The position numbers were made by a program, and so were the translations under genes. DNA of 64,000 bases, taken from positions 749,501 through 813,500 of the forward strand of contig JAMXBD010000025.1 of assembly GCA_024138025.1 (NCBI GenBank), given 5' to 3'. Shown piece after piece: positions 25,066 through 35,648 of the stretch. The DNA is from Combretum micranthum. Its lineage: Eukaryota; Streptophyta; Magnoliopsida; Myrtales; Combretaceae. The notes under the pieces are model-generated. The model saw only the letters and a program-made list of their open reading frames with translations. It ran no database searches and was not told the DNA's origin. Position 1 is the stretch's first letter. Every line of letters begins with the position of its first letter.

Positions 25066-25796
25066 TAGGGGAGTTCACGGATCGATTGGTCCTATTTTTT
25101 TAATCTAACTGTAAAGATCGGTTTTTTAATATCCCGATCCTTAACCAGTCCATTATAAATGGTTAATTGTTTTAACGGTTAACCGTTTTATTCGGTTAAT
25201 TTATTAAGTTTTCGATTTTTAACCATTTAACGTAATGGCCTCAATAAATCAAATTGATAATTTCAACAAACCTTAATTTTTAGCCTTTATAATAGAGTTT
25301 TCTTTAAATTATTATATATATTGCAAGAGCTAAAAAAAAGAAAATCAAATTAAGGGAAAAAGGGAAAAACAAACCTTTGGAGGTATCATTATCAATAAAA
25401 TCAAACCAAATCAATTACCATATTAACTCTATCAAACATAGGATAATATTATCTTAATCGAAATCTAAGGAATAAAATAGGTAAATTATATGTATATATA
25501 TATATATTTTTAAAAATAAGTGTATGTATATGTAAATCTTATGTATATATATTTTAGAAAATAATTATATGTATATGTAAATTATATATATAATATACTT
25601 ATAAATATTGAAACGGTTAACCGTTAATCATCGGTTTTTTGTGGTTACAAACCGAAACCGAAACCGAAAACCGAAAAAAAAAATAAAAACAGTAATCCTA
25701 AACCGAAACTAATAGATCGATTAACCATATTTTTCGGATTAGTTTTATGGTTTTTGTTCGGTTTTTCAGTTTCATCGGTTTTTTTGTAAACCCCTA
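25066..25796. mobile_element. hAT-like family A, copy 1, TSD CTTATAG(C/A)
   Basis: 731 bp flanked by CTTATAGC (25058-25065) and CTTATAGA (25797-25804), seven of eight equal. The ends are TAGGGGAGTTCACGGATCG and, inward from the right, TAGGGGTTTACAAAAAAACC. The subterminal zones are built of GGTTAACCGTT/AACCGAAACC words. The first 120 bp (GGTCCTATTTTTT..GATCGGTTTTTTAATATC..CCATTATAAA) match copies at 53117 and, inverted, at 44876. It is non-autonomous with no ORF. Confidence 0.75.
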
Positions 25797-26345
25797 CTTA
25801 TAGATTCCAATAAACACACCTAAACTGTTTCATTAGTCCTATTTGGATTGTCATTTTGGGATCATTTTGATATCGTATTCAAATCGAACCGATACTGAAC
25901 CAATATAAATATAATACTGATAATAAATCGACTGTTTTACTTATAAATTAATCAAATCGAATTGATACTAAATCGATATCGATACCGATACCGAACTAAT
26001 ACTAATACTATATAGATAAAAATTAGACAGCCCAAGGACTAATCGTAGTTGAGGATGACATATTGTTATATAGAAATGCTCCTTCTATTTAAAACCGATT
26101 TAAATTTAAACAAGCTTTAAGTTTAATTTCTAAACCCCATCTCTCGGGTTTCTATCGAAATCAAATATCCCCATAGGATTTACGAATGAACATGTTTATT
26201 ATTTATCTTTAAAAATTAGGAAAATATCCATATAGACTCATATCACTCAGCACATAATCTCATATATATGTCATAGACTTGTGGCGGTGATTGCATAATT
26301 AATTTAACATCAGTGATTAGTCTAATGAGATTATAAATTCATCAT

Positions 26346-26490
26346 ACATTTAGATTGTCAGTGGATGTTATCCTTATAAATTAAATCTCAACATAATTTT
26401 ATGTGTAATGTGAATTTTGTGAGTTTATGTGAGTAGATAATGGGAGTTTTTAAGAATAGTGCTGCATATTATAAAAGGTTTCAACACTGT
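26346..26490 (+). repeat. dispersed repeat, copy 2 (other copy 23981-24130)
   Basis: Colinear with 23981-24130 (see that entry). It ends immediately before the foldback MITE at 26493, so the MITE inserted at or next to its end. Confidence 0.65.
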
Positions 26491-26492
26491 TA

Positions 26493-26800
26493 TAAATTAC
26501 ACCAGAATGTAACAATGCTTAGAGGTAAGTTCAATTTAGGTTATAACGTTCTGAAAAGTTCAAAACAAGTCATAACGTTTAGTGAGTAAATTTATTTTTA
26601 GGTCAATTGAAGTCACCATTAACAGGAAAAATATTTAATTAAAACTCAAAAAACTTTTCTTTTAAGACTCTTTCACATGTATTAATAGAAAAAATACTTA
26701 ATTAAATCACATAAGATTATAACCTCTTTTGAACTTTTTGAAATATTATGATTTAAAATGAACTTATCCTCAAAACGTTGTGACGTTCTGATGTAATTTA
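26493..26800. mobile_element. foldback MITE, about 308 bp
   Basis: Near-complete inverted repeat: TAAATTACACCAGAATGTAA..GAGGTAAGTTCA..AAAAGTTCAAAA on the left against TAAATTACATCAGAACGTCA..GAGGATAAGTTCA..AAAAGTTCAAAA read from the right. The arms are about 85 bp. There are no ORFs. Confidence 0.7.
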
Positions 26801-26838
26801 CTCAATATATTTATATATATATATATATATATGTGTCA

Positions 26839-27149
26839 ATGGCATTATAGTCTAGTGCTATTTTCCTGATCTTTCAAGTGAGAAATGTCAGGTTTGAATC
26901 CTCCTCTCATTGTAATGGTAAATATATATATTATTAAATAAAAATCTTAATTGATTGTTGTCCCTACTTATCACACTCTAAACAAGATTTATACAATTAC
27001 ATACATTTCTTTTACCAGGTTTGAATCCTCTTCCTCATTATAATGGTAAATATAATATATATATTTATTAAAATAAAAATCTTAATTGATTGTTGCCCCA
27101 CTTGTCAAACTTTCAACAAGATTTTTGCAATTGTATGCACTTCTTTTAC
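26839..27149 (+). repeat. tRNA-derived SINE-like head with a tandemly duplicated tail
   Basis: 26839-26915 reads like the tRNA-related head of a plant SINE: a box-A-like TATAGTCTAGTGC (26847-26859) and box-B-like GGTTTGAATCC (26891-26901). From 26889 a 127-bp unit (CAGGTTTGAATCC ... TTCTTTTAC) is followed directly by a second copy, 27016-27149, with small indels (CCTCCTCTC/CCTCTTCCTC). The second unit therefore carries a second box B but no box A. Confidence 0.55.
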
Positions 27150-30100
27150 CAGAACAATATGATTTTCGCAAATACTTTTTAATTGATCTTTGGAGCATCT
27201 ATCAAAAGTAGTATGTTCAATTATAAGTATCTATTCATGGAAAAAGCTAAGCAAGTTTGATGTCTCACCATCTTTCAACAAAATCACCACCATAAGAGCG
27301 TGGACTGGTCATCGTCACTCATTCATTACCTGATGGATCGACAATGAAATTAAAAATTTTCCCCCACGGCCCCCAAAAGAAAAAAAAAAAAAAAGGTTGC
27401 TTGCAGATCCCAAGATCACATGCTGTTTATTACTATCTTTGTTCTATTTCCTTTTCCATTGTAATTCTTTTTATTATTCATATGTTTTCCAGCATTAGTA
27501 AATTAATGACATAATTTATAAGAAGTAAATGTATGAAAAATTGATGAATAAATATCGCAAAATCGTTGACATGACATATAATTAAATAGCTAAATTTTAA
27601 AATTAATTAATTTAGTACCTGAATTTTAGTAGTTATCAACTTAATATGTAAAAAAACTTTTTATATATATTAATAGGAAAATTCTATGGTCCCATTACTA
27701 TCCAACAGCTTACACTATATCTAATCGTAATTGAATCACTAAAATAATTAATATTCCAATTATATTAATTTTAACAGTTAGATGATTAACTGAATGATCC
27801 CATTGATGAGATCGAAGAAACTTCCTACCTTTGTAGAATTTGTTAAAAACTACGTAAGATGACGGTGTTGACTAATTTAATAAAAATGATACTAATATAC
27901 GCGAAAATTTTTTTAAGTATTAAATTAATTAATTTTAAAATTTAATATTTAATTATATATTTTATAAATGGCCAATAACCATTCACAACACTAACATATA
28001 TATATATATGTAGTATGTATTCTAATACAGTAACAGCTATCATGAAACAAAAATTCAACTTGGGCTTTTACCGTGGACGTGACCAATGGAACTGTTACCG
28101 GAGCCAGAACATCATAATAGCTGTATTGTCACTGTCCAAGCAAAATAAGAGCATCCCATTGGTCGCTCCTTGGCAGCAATTCCAAAAGGGAAGGACTTCC
28201 GCTTCGGTCTTCATAAAATGGAGTCGGTGCTTAAGGAAGAAGCAGTTCTCTGAAAAGGACCGGCTCCAGCAGCTGAATTATCTTTTATTTTTTTGTGATA
28301 TTTTATGTAATTTTTATTATTATATGAAATTTATAAAATTATAAAAAGTAATGAGACATCTTATAAGAAAATCTTAGAAATAAAGTGATGAGATTTTAAA
28401 AAAAAGTTTAGAATTTTGATGTGATAGTTTAAGGATGTGATATGATGCATGGATGAATTTCTCATGTTTTGGTCCCATTATTTTCTTAGCTCTTTTCCTT
28501 CACCCATTCACGCAAGTAGACATGATTAATTTCTATCATTCTGCTACGTCTTTCAAACCATTTACATGTTTGAAGCTCTGACAAAAAAAGGTCTTGCATC
28601 ATGATCGCAGCTTGGGAGGATTTGACGAAGGGCTAAAGATGCTTTGCGTAAATTCTCCGAAAGAAGAATACGCTGGAAACCGACCGGGTTATTCGGGGTT
28701 TCTCGAGCTTGATCCGTTTTAAATCGGAGGTTTACTGGAGTTTATATGATAAATAAATTAAACTTGAGTTTAAAATTAAAGTTTGTTTAATTAAATAAGT
28801 TGAATCTAAGCTTTTTTTTATAAAGAAATTTTTTAAATCCTAAAAGAGAGAAATACGAGAGTCATGAGTAAAATTTTCTCTATTAGATCTAGAAGTGTTT
28901 TAGATAATTCAAACACGTGAAGGATTCTTTTGAAGGCGTATTCATTCATATGGATACCGTAAAAAGGATTATAAATTCATGATATTTACAAATCTGATTG
29001 GCCAATTGATTTCAAGCTTCAAAGTTGAAGGTATCAAATTCAAACTATTTGTTTTGTTTTAATCTAATCAAAACACAAGAATACTAGATTAGGATTTTCT
29101 TTTTGAATTCCGCAGTAAAAGATTTGATCTTTATAAATCCTAAAACCCTATGAAACTCAACAGTAGCTCATAATGATTTTTTCATAATATTATTTTATTA
29201 TATACAAAATTTATTAATATATTAATATTATATATAATTATTTATATTAATATATTAAATATAATTATTATAAATATTTAGGGTTAATGTGACGAATGAC
29301 ACCAAAATTTTGACAAAACATATAATTTAGAATACCAATAGTATCTCCATCAATTTCTTTCAAATACTAAATTGGTTAATTTTAAAATTTAAGTACTAAA
29401 TTGATTTAAATACCTAATTGCATATTTTTTTAAAATTCAAATATAATTTATGATACTAAAAGGCTTAACTAGATTGAGTTCGAGTTTATTTCAAACTCGT
29501 TAAAAGCCTTGCTTGATTCAAGCTCATTGATTTGTTAAATGAGCTAAGTTTAACCCTTTTAAAAAAAAGAAAAAAACTTTTTAAAACTTGGCTCAACTTG
29601 ACTCGTTTATAATCTAATAAAAAACTATAGTTTGAGTTCTTATGCAAGTCGCTCAAACCCTTAAAAATCTCAGGCTCAGTTCCTTCAAAATTTGGGGTCC
29701 TCTCACAAGGATTATTTATATGATTTCATTTTTTGAGCCAGATTGTTTGTTATGGTGTTTATTGACAAGAAAATCACACTGAAAAAAAAAAAAAAAAAGA
29801 TTTGCTTGCAAACGTTTTACATATATTGATAAAAGTTTTGTCTTCCTCCAAAAGTTTTCCTCTCCATCCTCTTTCCTTCGACGTTTTGATCTCCATGCCC
29901 CATCCTAAGGATCTCATCTTGTCCAACTATTCTAACTGGGCTAAAACCTCTAACAGAATGAAATAAATGTTAAAACCATCAGAACTTTTGCCTTTTGGTA
30001 ATTTGAAGGACTAATTTTTTTTTGTTATTAATTGATACAAAATAAGAGATTTGGCACTTGATTAATCTTTTATAAAGGTATTGTGGACCAATTTAATATA

Positions 30101-30999
30101 AAAGGGTGACAAAATAATTAGATTATGTTAAAGTCCTTATAAAAATTGGAATAAATAGGTTTTGACATCAAAAACATGGCAAGTAGAAAGAATTGGTCTG
30201 CAAAGGCAACTTGGTCTCCTAAAGAAATTATGGGTTGTAAATTGTATAAATTAGATTCATAGAGAGTCCAGCATTGATACTTCAACCTAATAAGCAATGT
30301 CTTAGAGGACCTTTTGTCCATCAATTATTATTAAAAACCACTATCATTTCAAGGAATCAGATGTTCACAAAATAAAATAATTTATTTTTGCAACATAGAA
30401 ATGCGTGGAAACATTGTTCAATAACTTTAGACTTCAAAAATTTATCCACGGCCTTAAGTAGTCCCACACTCACTTAAAACATTGTAGTGGCTATTATTCG
30501 GTTTAATTTTCACGTAATGACAATTCCATGTAATAGTAAACATTCAGCAAGTAGCAATAGTAAAATTAAGAGAATTTTATATGTAAAAACCCTCAATTAT
30601 TATAGCTATTCACGTCAAAAAGAATACATCCATCCATTAGCAATGCTTGAATACATATAAGACAAAATACGTACATTGGAAATCATCAATATTTGTACCA
30701 AAATTCAATAAAATCCTCTGTGTTTTGAAGTCCTCTATATTTGTGTTATCATTTCAATTAAGTTTTCAATGTTTATGGCCATAAATTATAGGACCAATAA
30801 AGGGAGTTGCTTAGTGCAATAATGTAAATATAAAGGATTTAAATGACTTACTCTGAAAATATAGATATTGCAAAATATTTAGAAGACCTAATGAATTTTG
30901 GCATAAACATAAGGTACATTCTGATGTACTTATTCCCTTACGAGTCTAAATATCATGATAGATCGGGATTAACTCTGTATTGCTACCAATCCGAAGATC
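27150..30999. other. gene-free stretch
   Basis: AT-rich, with poly-A runs at 27381 and 29780. 28030-28290 is locally GC-richer with a 109-codon frame at 28015-28344 of no recognised family; its opposed ACCAATGG/CCATTGGT words suggest a MITE relic. 28580-28720 holds protein-like text in one + frame (GGFDEGLKMLCVNSPKEEYA) with no family I can name. Nothing else is supportable. Confidence 0.4.
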
Positions 31000-31900
31000 A
31001 TTAGAACCATGACTTATTATAGGAAATAAAGCTAGATTCATTTCCAAACTTCTTGTGGCTCATGGAACCTTTCTCATTAATCACAGTATACAAGCATGTT
31101 TTCTAGGTTTGAACAAATAAAAAATTCCCTTTTCAACTTGATGAAAAAGTGTCATTTTTGAGCCTTCCTAGTTTTTTATTTTAAGTAGTTTGAACTGATT
31201 TAGCTTATATCAAATGTAGCAAGTTAGTTACCTAGTCTACTAAAATTTTCTTTGCATTATAGATTGCCTTTTATTTTTTGGATATTATATGTCACATTAG
31301 ACTATATTGAAGCAAAAGACCCTATCCCTATTCTATAATGTCTTGGTGGTATCAAAGTCATAGCGGAGAACATAAATAAGCAAATGGCCTAACAAGCTAC
31401 TCCTTACTTTGATGGTCAGTATAATAAGTGAAGCATGCTAATGTAGAGTGAGCTCTCACACATGTAATCATTTTGGATAGGATTAAATAGAAGAGTGCAT
31501 AACACAGAAATTAAAATGTTACTTGGTGAAAATCTAAATATCCACATGACGTAGTATTTAGCTATGGCACAAACACATGCTAAAAACCAATGATTAAGCA
31601 TTGAAGACTATATTAATATAAACTCTAAGGTAGATTTCAACATAAGACTATAGTGACTGATCACAAGTATGAAATATTAGGTAAAGTAATCCTGATTCAA
31701 TGGTCAATGACCTTATGGTTTATCAGTATTTTCTTTAGTCTCATTTGAGAGATTCAGGATCGATTCCCTCCTCCCATTATAATGGGAAAAAAATTCTAAT
31801 TTAATGAGAAAATGCTCTAACATTTAGTACAATTAAATTCGGGTGACATGAAAAAAAACTCACAATAAGATTATCTCCTATCCACACATCATCTGCTACA
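31000..31900 (-). pseudogene. TAF13 fragment: exon 2 and part of intron 2
   Basis: Colinear with 37140-38015 of the intact TAF13 gene on the same strand. 31864-31900 matches exon 2 (TGTAGCAGATGATGTGTGGA against TGCAACACATGATGTATGGT) with one base missing and a GTGAG donor. The following - strand sequence down to about 31000 matches intron 2 (for example GATTCATTTCCAA, ACTGATTTAGCTT, CCAATGATTAAGCATT). No other exon is present, so it is a non-functional duplicate. A SINE has inserted at 31702-31792. Confidence 0.7.
31702..31792 (+). mobile_element. tRNA-derived SINE head with oligo-A tail
   Basis: 91 bp absent from the paralogous intron of TAF13 (near 37895), which shows the empty site. It is flanked by ATCCTGATTCAAT (31689-31701) and ATTCTAATTTAAT (31793-31805), duplicated target sequence with a few changes, and ends in seven A's. 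It contains box-B-like GGATCGATTCCC and CCTCCTCCCATTATAATGG, which parallels the SINE-like sequence at 26839-26920. Confidence 0.7.
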
Positions 31901-32077
31901 CTGCAACTAACACAATGTATATCCCCATTTATGATTTTGCCCCTCTCATTTAAGATGCTAAGTCTTTATATCCTTATTTATTCTCTTCCGACCAAATCAT
32001 CAAGAACACTTTATAGATCTAGGGAAGTTATTGCTACACTGCAACACAAAATGTTTTTATCTATTTCATTTGTCGGA

Positions 32078-32322
32078 TGATGGAGACGAATGGATCATAA
32101 AATTATGGGGTGATGTTACCCACCTTGAACAAAAAACAGGATTCCTCGATACTGGCTTTGGTGGAGATGCAACTTCTGGTAATTCATGAATTCACCTCTA
32201 TTTGCTGCTTATAATTTCTGTTTGCAATTGATATTGATTCATTCAATTACATGCTGTTAAGTTCTCATGACTTTTGCTTAGATCAGATGCATGACATACA
32301 TGAAACATGTTTTTCTGACTGA
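32078..32322 (+). pseudogene. two orphan exons of an unidentified gene
   Basis: 32082-32178 reads DGDEWIIKLWGDVTHLEQKT then GFLDTGFGGDATS and ends at a GGTAATT donor. An acceptor (TTTTGCTTAG) at 32281 opens a second exon, 32282-32322, that continues in phase as DQMHDIHETCFSD and stops at TGA. Composition, splice signals and a clean stop make this look like the 3' end of a real gene. The upstream exons are missing; the sequence before it is the TAF13 fragment. I do not recognise the family. It may be a gene fragment carried with the duplication. Confidence 0.35.
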
Positions 32323-32589
32323 GGTCCACGCAAGAGCAGAACTAATAACCGAAAAATATAGAATTTTTATAGCTCTTCCGCAAGTAATAATGTTGTTCCA
32401 GCAATTACTGGCGTGCTTTTGTTGTCTTTCTTTTATTATTGTAATGAATGTTTCAGCATTTCTTTTAAGCATATCTATCTAATCTTGCTCGGGTTTTGAG
32501 ATTCAGCCAATATGGCTTTTGTTTCTGGAGCATGATTTGCCTCTCAGTATGAAGTATGCTTCAATTCAAACCTTAAGGAAACAATGGTA

Positions 32590-32862
32590 TTATGGTACGT
32601 TTGATTCACTGGAATGGAATAAAGTTGAAAATGAATAGTAATTTCTTATTTTATAATTAGAGGTATTTTCGAAAAAAATATATTTTTGATCAAGAATAAC
32701 CTTCTCTAGTGAAAAAAAAGAAAATGTGGATTCCTCATCTATTCTGCATCATATAGTATATACATTATTCTGATAAAATTTTTTGCAAACCAAATAAATG
32801 AATAGATATTCCGTGGAAATAAAGTTGAATACTGATTCCATTCCATTCAACTAAACATAGTG
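32590..32862. mobile_element. MITE with TATGGTACGTTTG-type ends
   Basis: Terminal inverted repeats: TATGGTACGTTTGATTCACT and GGAATGGAATAAAG at the left against CTATGTTTAGTTGAATGG and AATGGAATCAG read from the right. It is AT-rich inside with no ORF. The ends resemble those of the MITE at 55247-55643. Confidence 0.5.
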
Positions 32863-34763
32863 TCTGTGTTTAATTCTGTTCAAGCCATTGTGTCTCTGGA
32901 GGGCAGGACACCTTTCTTCTTTTCTCTGAATGTATAATGAGTAGAAAGCATTGCTGGAATTGGTATTGAATAAGCTCAGCTCTGTGAATCTGGGTAAAGT
33001 AGATCTTTTAAAGTTACCTATAGAAAAGGGTGTCTTAATAAAATTAGTTGCATGCTTTTGTTGATCTAGTGGCTAGGAACCACCTACCCTTTATATTCCT
33101 TTGTCATCAAAATGGATCTTCTATATGTGGTCTATTGTTGCTATAAGATAGCTTTCGTTGTCTAGAGTCGTTTTGGGACTTCTAGCATTATGAGCCTCTG
33201 GGAAAGTGCTTTTCTCTGTCATTATTTTAAGTTAGAAAAGTGCTCTTTTGATTCAGATCTAATGGAACCTATGGAAGTATTACTCTACAGGATGAAGAAA
33301 CTTGGCCCCCCCAACCCCCAAACCCCCGCCCCCAAAAAAAAAGAACAGAAATGATCCTTATTATTTTTAACTAAAATGTACAAAGAGGAAATGCAAATGG
33401 TAACGCAGCAAAATTGCTTTCAACTTAATGCAAAAATGCAAGTTGTTATGCAGCAAAATCTTGGATTTGGAGCTAGTGATAATCCAACTTTTCACAGGTT
33501 CTTATTGTTTAGACACCATCTTTTTTAATATGGATAGAAAGACTCAAAATTCATTGGTATTTTTTTTAATAGAAGCATATGTATAAGGAAGGGGAAAAGA
33601 GGTATAATTATAAACAAATAAGGTATGTAATTACACACAAATTAAAAATGGATAGTCACATAGCGTTGTGGCAAACCCTTTTTAGGAGTTTATTACATAG
33701 AGGATCAAAGAATACATGAGTATAAATACATTCCTACAATAGCCTAGCAATCATGTCGAGACAAATTATCTAATCTTCTAACTACTTGATTATCCACTTG
33801 GAGGATTTGTTTGCCATTGCCTAAACCAAAACTATAAATAAGAAGGGTACTATAATGAAATATTTACATGGCTATTTTATAGGGAAATATTTATATATAG
33901 AAAATTTATAAGGCTTTACAAGGTAAACTCTAGAAAAGGGTTTTAATTTTTTATTACTTTTTCTTTATGCCACATTGTATGTTTTTTTTTTTTTTTCTTT
34001 TCCTTTTTGGCCGTTAAAAAGGAGCCATATTACATGGTTACTATCCCATTTTAGTGAATGTAAAATTGGTGTATTCTAAAGGTCCTCTGATTTAACAGCT
34101 TGTGTGTTACACTAAATCGAAGTGGCGGCTAATTTGTCATTTGGAAGGTAGATCACTGCAACTCTTGAAGCCTACAAGGGCCTCTGTCTTAGGGTCCTAA
34201 ATTGGTATAATTTTGACCACATCTAGAAGTTTGGGATTAGATTTTCACTAGCATAAGTACTTAATAGAACCTGATCTGTAAGACTAAAAGGAAAGAGAAC
34301 ATAAAAGTTTCTTTCATTTGTTGCTATCCCAAGGCACTGGAAAAAATGGAAGAGAACTATCACAAGCTCTATCAAATGAAATTTGAGCATAATACTAAAC
34401 AAATACTCATTGTAATACAATTCAATGCATCCACGAAGTCTGTCCACTGTTGGTTAGAGATTTAAATAGGAATGTTTTTCTTTTTGTGCTATATATAAGT
34501 GGTAATGAAAATTTCATATCTTCGGCCTTTCCAGGCCTCTCGTGTAACATCTCCTCGGCTCGGATCCAAACCAATACTTAGGAGAATCAGCCACAGTGAG
34601 TCCTCCATCGAACTCACCCCACCAGGATGAGTAGGACCCAAGTTGACAGGATCCAGTCTGTCCATTTCGAGGATCCGGTTTTGTCAAAAAAAGAAAAAAA
34701 ATTAGCCTGTCAATTTTTTTTTCTCTTTTTTTAAATACAGGTTAGACCAAACTGAGGAGACGT
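32863..34763. other. gene-free stretch
   Basis: Non-coding. A C-rich run lies at 33306-33330, poly-T at 33980-34000, and a locally GC-rich patch at 34520-34690 with no recognised coding content. Confidence 0.4.
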
Positions 34764-35180
34764 CTACTCTCGTGGGTTAGCATCAATACGATCTTTCTCC
34801 AGCTTCATTTTAATTAAAAGATACATTGTTCTCCTCTGCGACCGTGAAGCTTCCTCCGACTCCACCATATTATTTCGCACTTTCTTCCTCTTCTTTTTAG
34901 GCTTCTTTAAGTTGACAGCCCCATCAGTTTTCTCTTCCTTTCCTATAGACCGACTGGATACAGAATTCCTTTTTCTTTTTTTTTTTTTCACTCCCCCACT
35001 TTGAGACTTCAGTAAAGAAAGTTCCTCAGCAAGTGTTTTATCCCTTCTCTTACGATGTCACATTTCTGAACTTTTAAAGCTATTTATAGTCACAAAGCTG
35101 GAGGATTTCGCAAATGTCTCCTTTGATTTTAATTTTGATCCCCATTTCTTGTTTATATTTTCCCCGTCTTTTTCAAGATG
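34764..35180 (-). pseudogene. fragment of HAT3.1/PRHA-type PHD-homeodomain gene
   Basis: One - strand frame runs from about 35180 to the stop at 34764, broken by TGA at 35058-35060. It reads EKDGENINKKWGSKLKSKET, then a Lys/Arg-rich basic stretch, then SQRRTMYLLIKMKLEKDRID. The last segment corresponds to the conserved (R)YLLIKMKLEQNLIDAY motif that precedes the PHD finger in plant HAT3.1 and pathogenesis-related homeodomain proteins (recalled family knowledge). After IDA the similarity stops and a stop codon follows, so the PHD finger and homeodomain are absent. It lies about 0.5 kb beyond the 3' end of TAF13 in the same orientation. Confidence 0.55.
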
Positions 35181-35221
35181 AGAAATGCAATTAGTTCAGA
35201 CCCTTCTTCGAAAAGGCTGAT

Positions 35222-35365
35222 TTTCTAGCTGGCGTTTGTATCTCCTCAAATCAGATTTAGGATCAATAGAGAAGTAATGACACTTTAGCGTTTAAATGTA
35301 ATTTGTTTCAGACCACTCGACAGGATTCAATAACATGCTTACAAAGACTAAATGCCTATTAAAAT
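35222..35365 (+). repeat. direct repeat flanking TAF13, copy 1
   Basis: TTTTCTAGCTGGCGTTTGTA through AATGCCTATTAAAAT matches 38404-38546 in the same orientation; shared words include AAATGTAATTTGTTTCAGAC, GGATTCAATAACATGCTTAC and AAATGCCTATTAAAA. It overlaps the end of the TAF13 3' flank shared with the pseudogene copy. Confidence 0.7.
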
Positions 35366-35648
35366 AACACAGATGTGGGCATAAAATACATGAAAAACTA
35401 GCTTAGTAGGCAAGAGTTTACATAATTCTACTTAATCATACTTCTTGTAACCAAACCAATCTAAAAACATCCAACATGGTTATGCACATCCCGCTGACTG
35501 ATTTTCTAGAAAATTTGTCATGAGACACCTTACTGATGCGATCTGCCAACAAATATCTAGTTCTAGCATCAATAAACCAAAGATATAAACGGATCCAGTA
35601 TGTACAAGAGCGATGCAGGAGAAGCTAGGCACCCAAGATTCTCCCCTT

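Noticed and set aside
28015..28344. 109-codon open frame on the + strand
   Set aside because: No recognised domain; it crosses a GC-richer patch that looks like a MITE relic and ends in AT-rich low-complexity codons.
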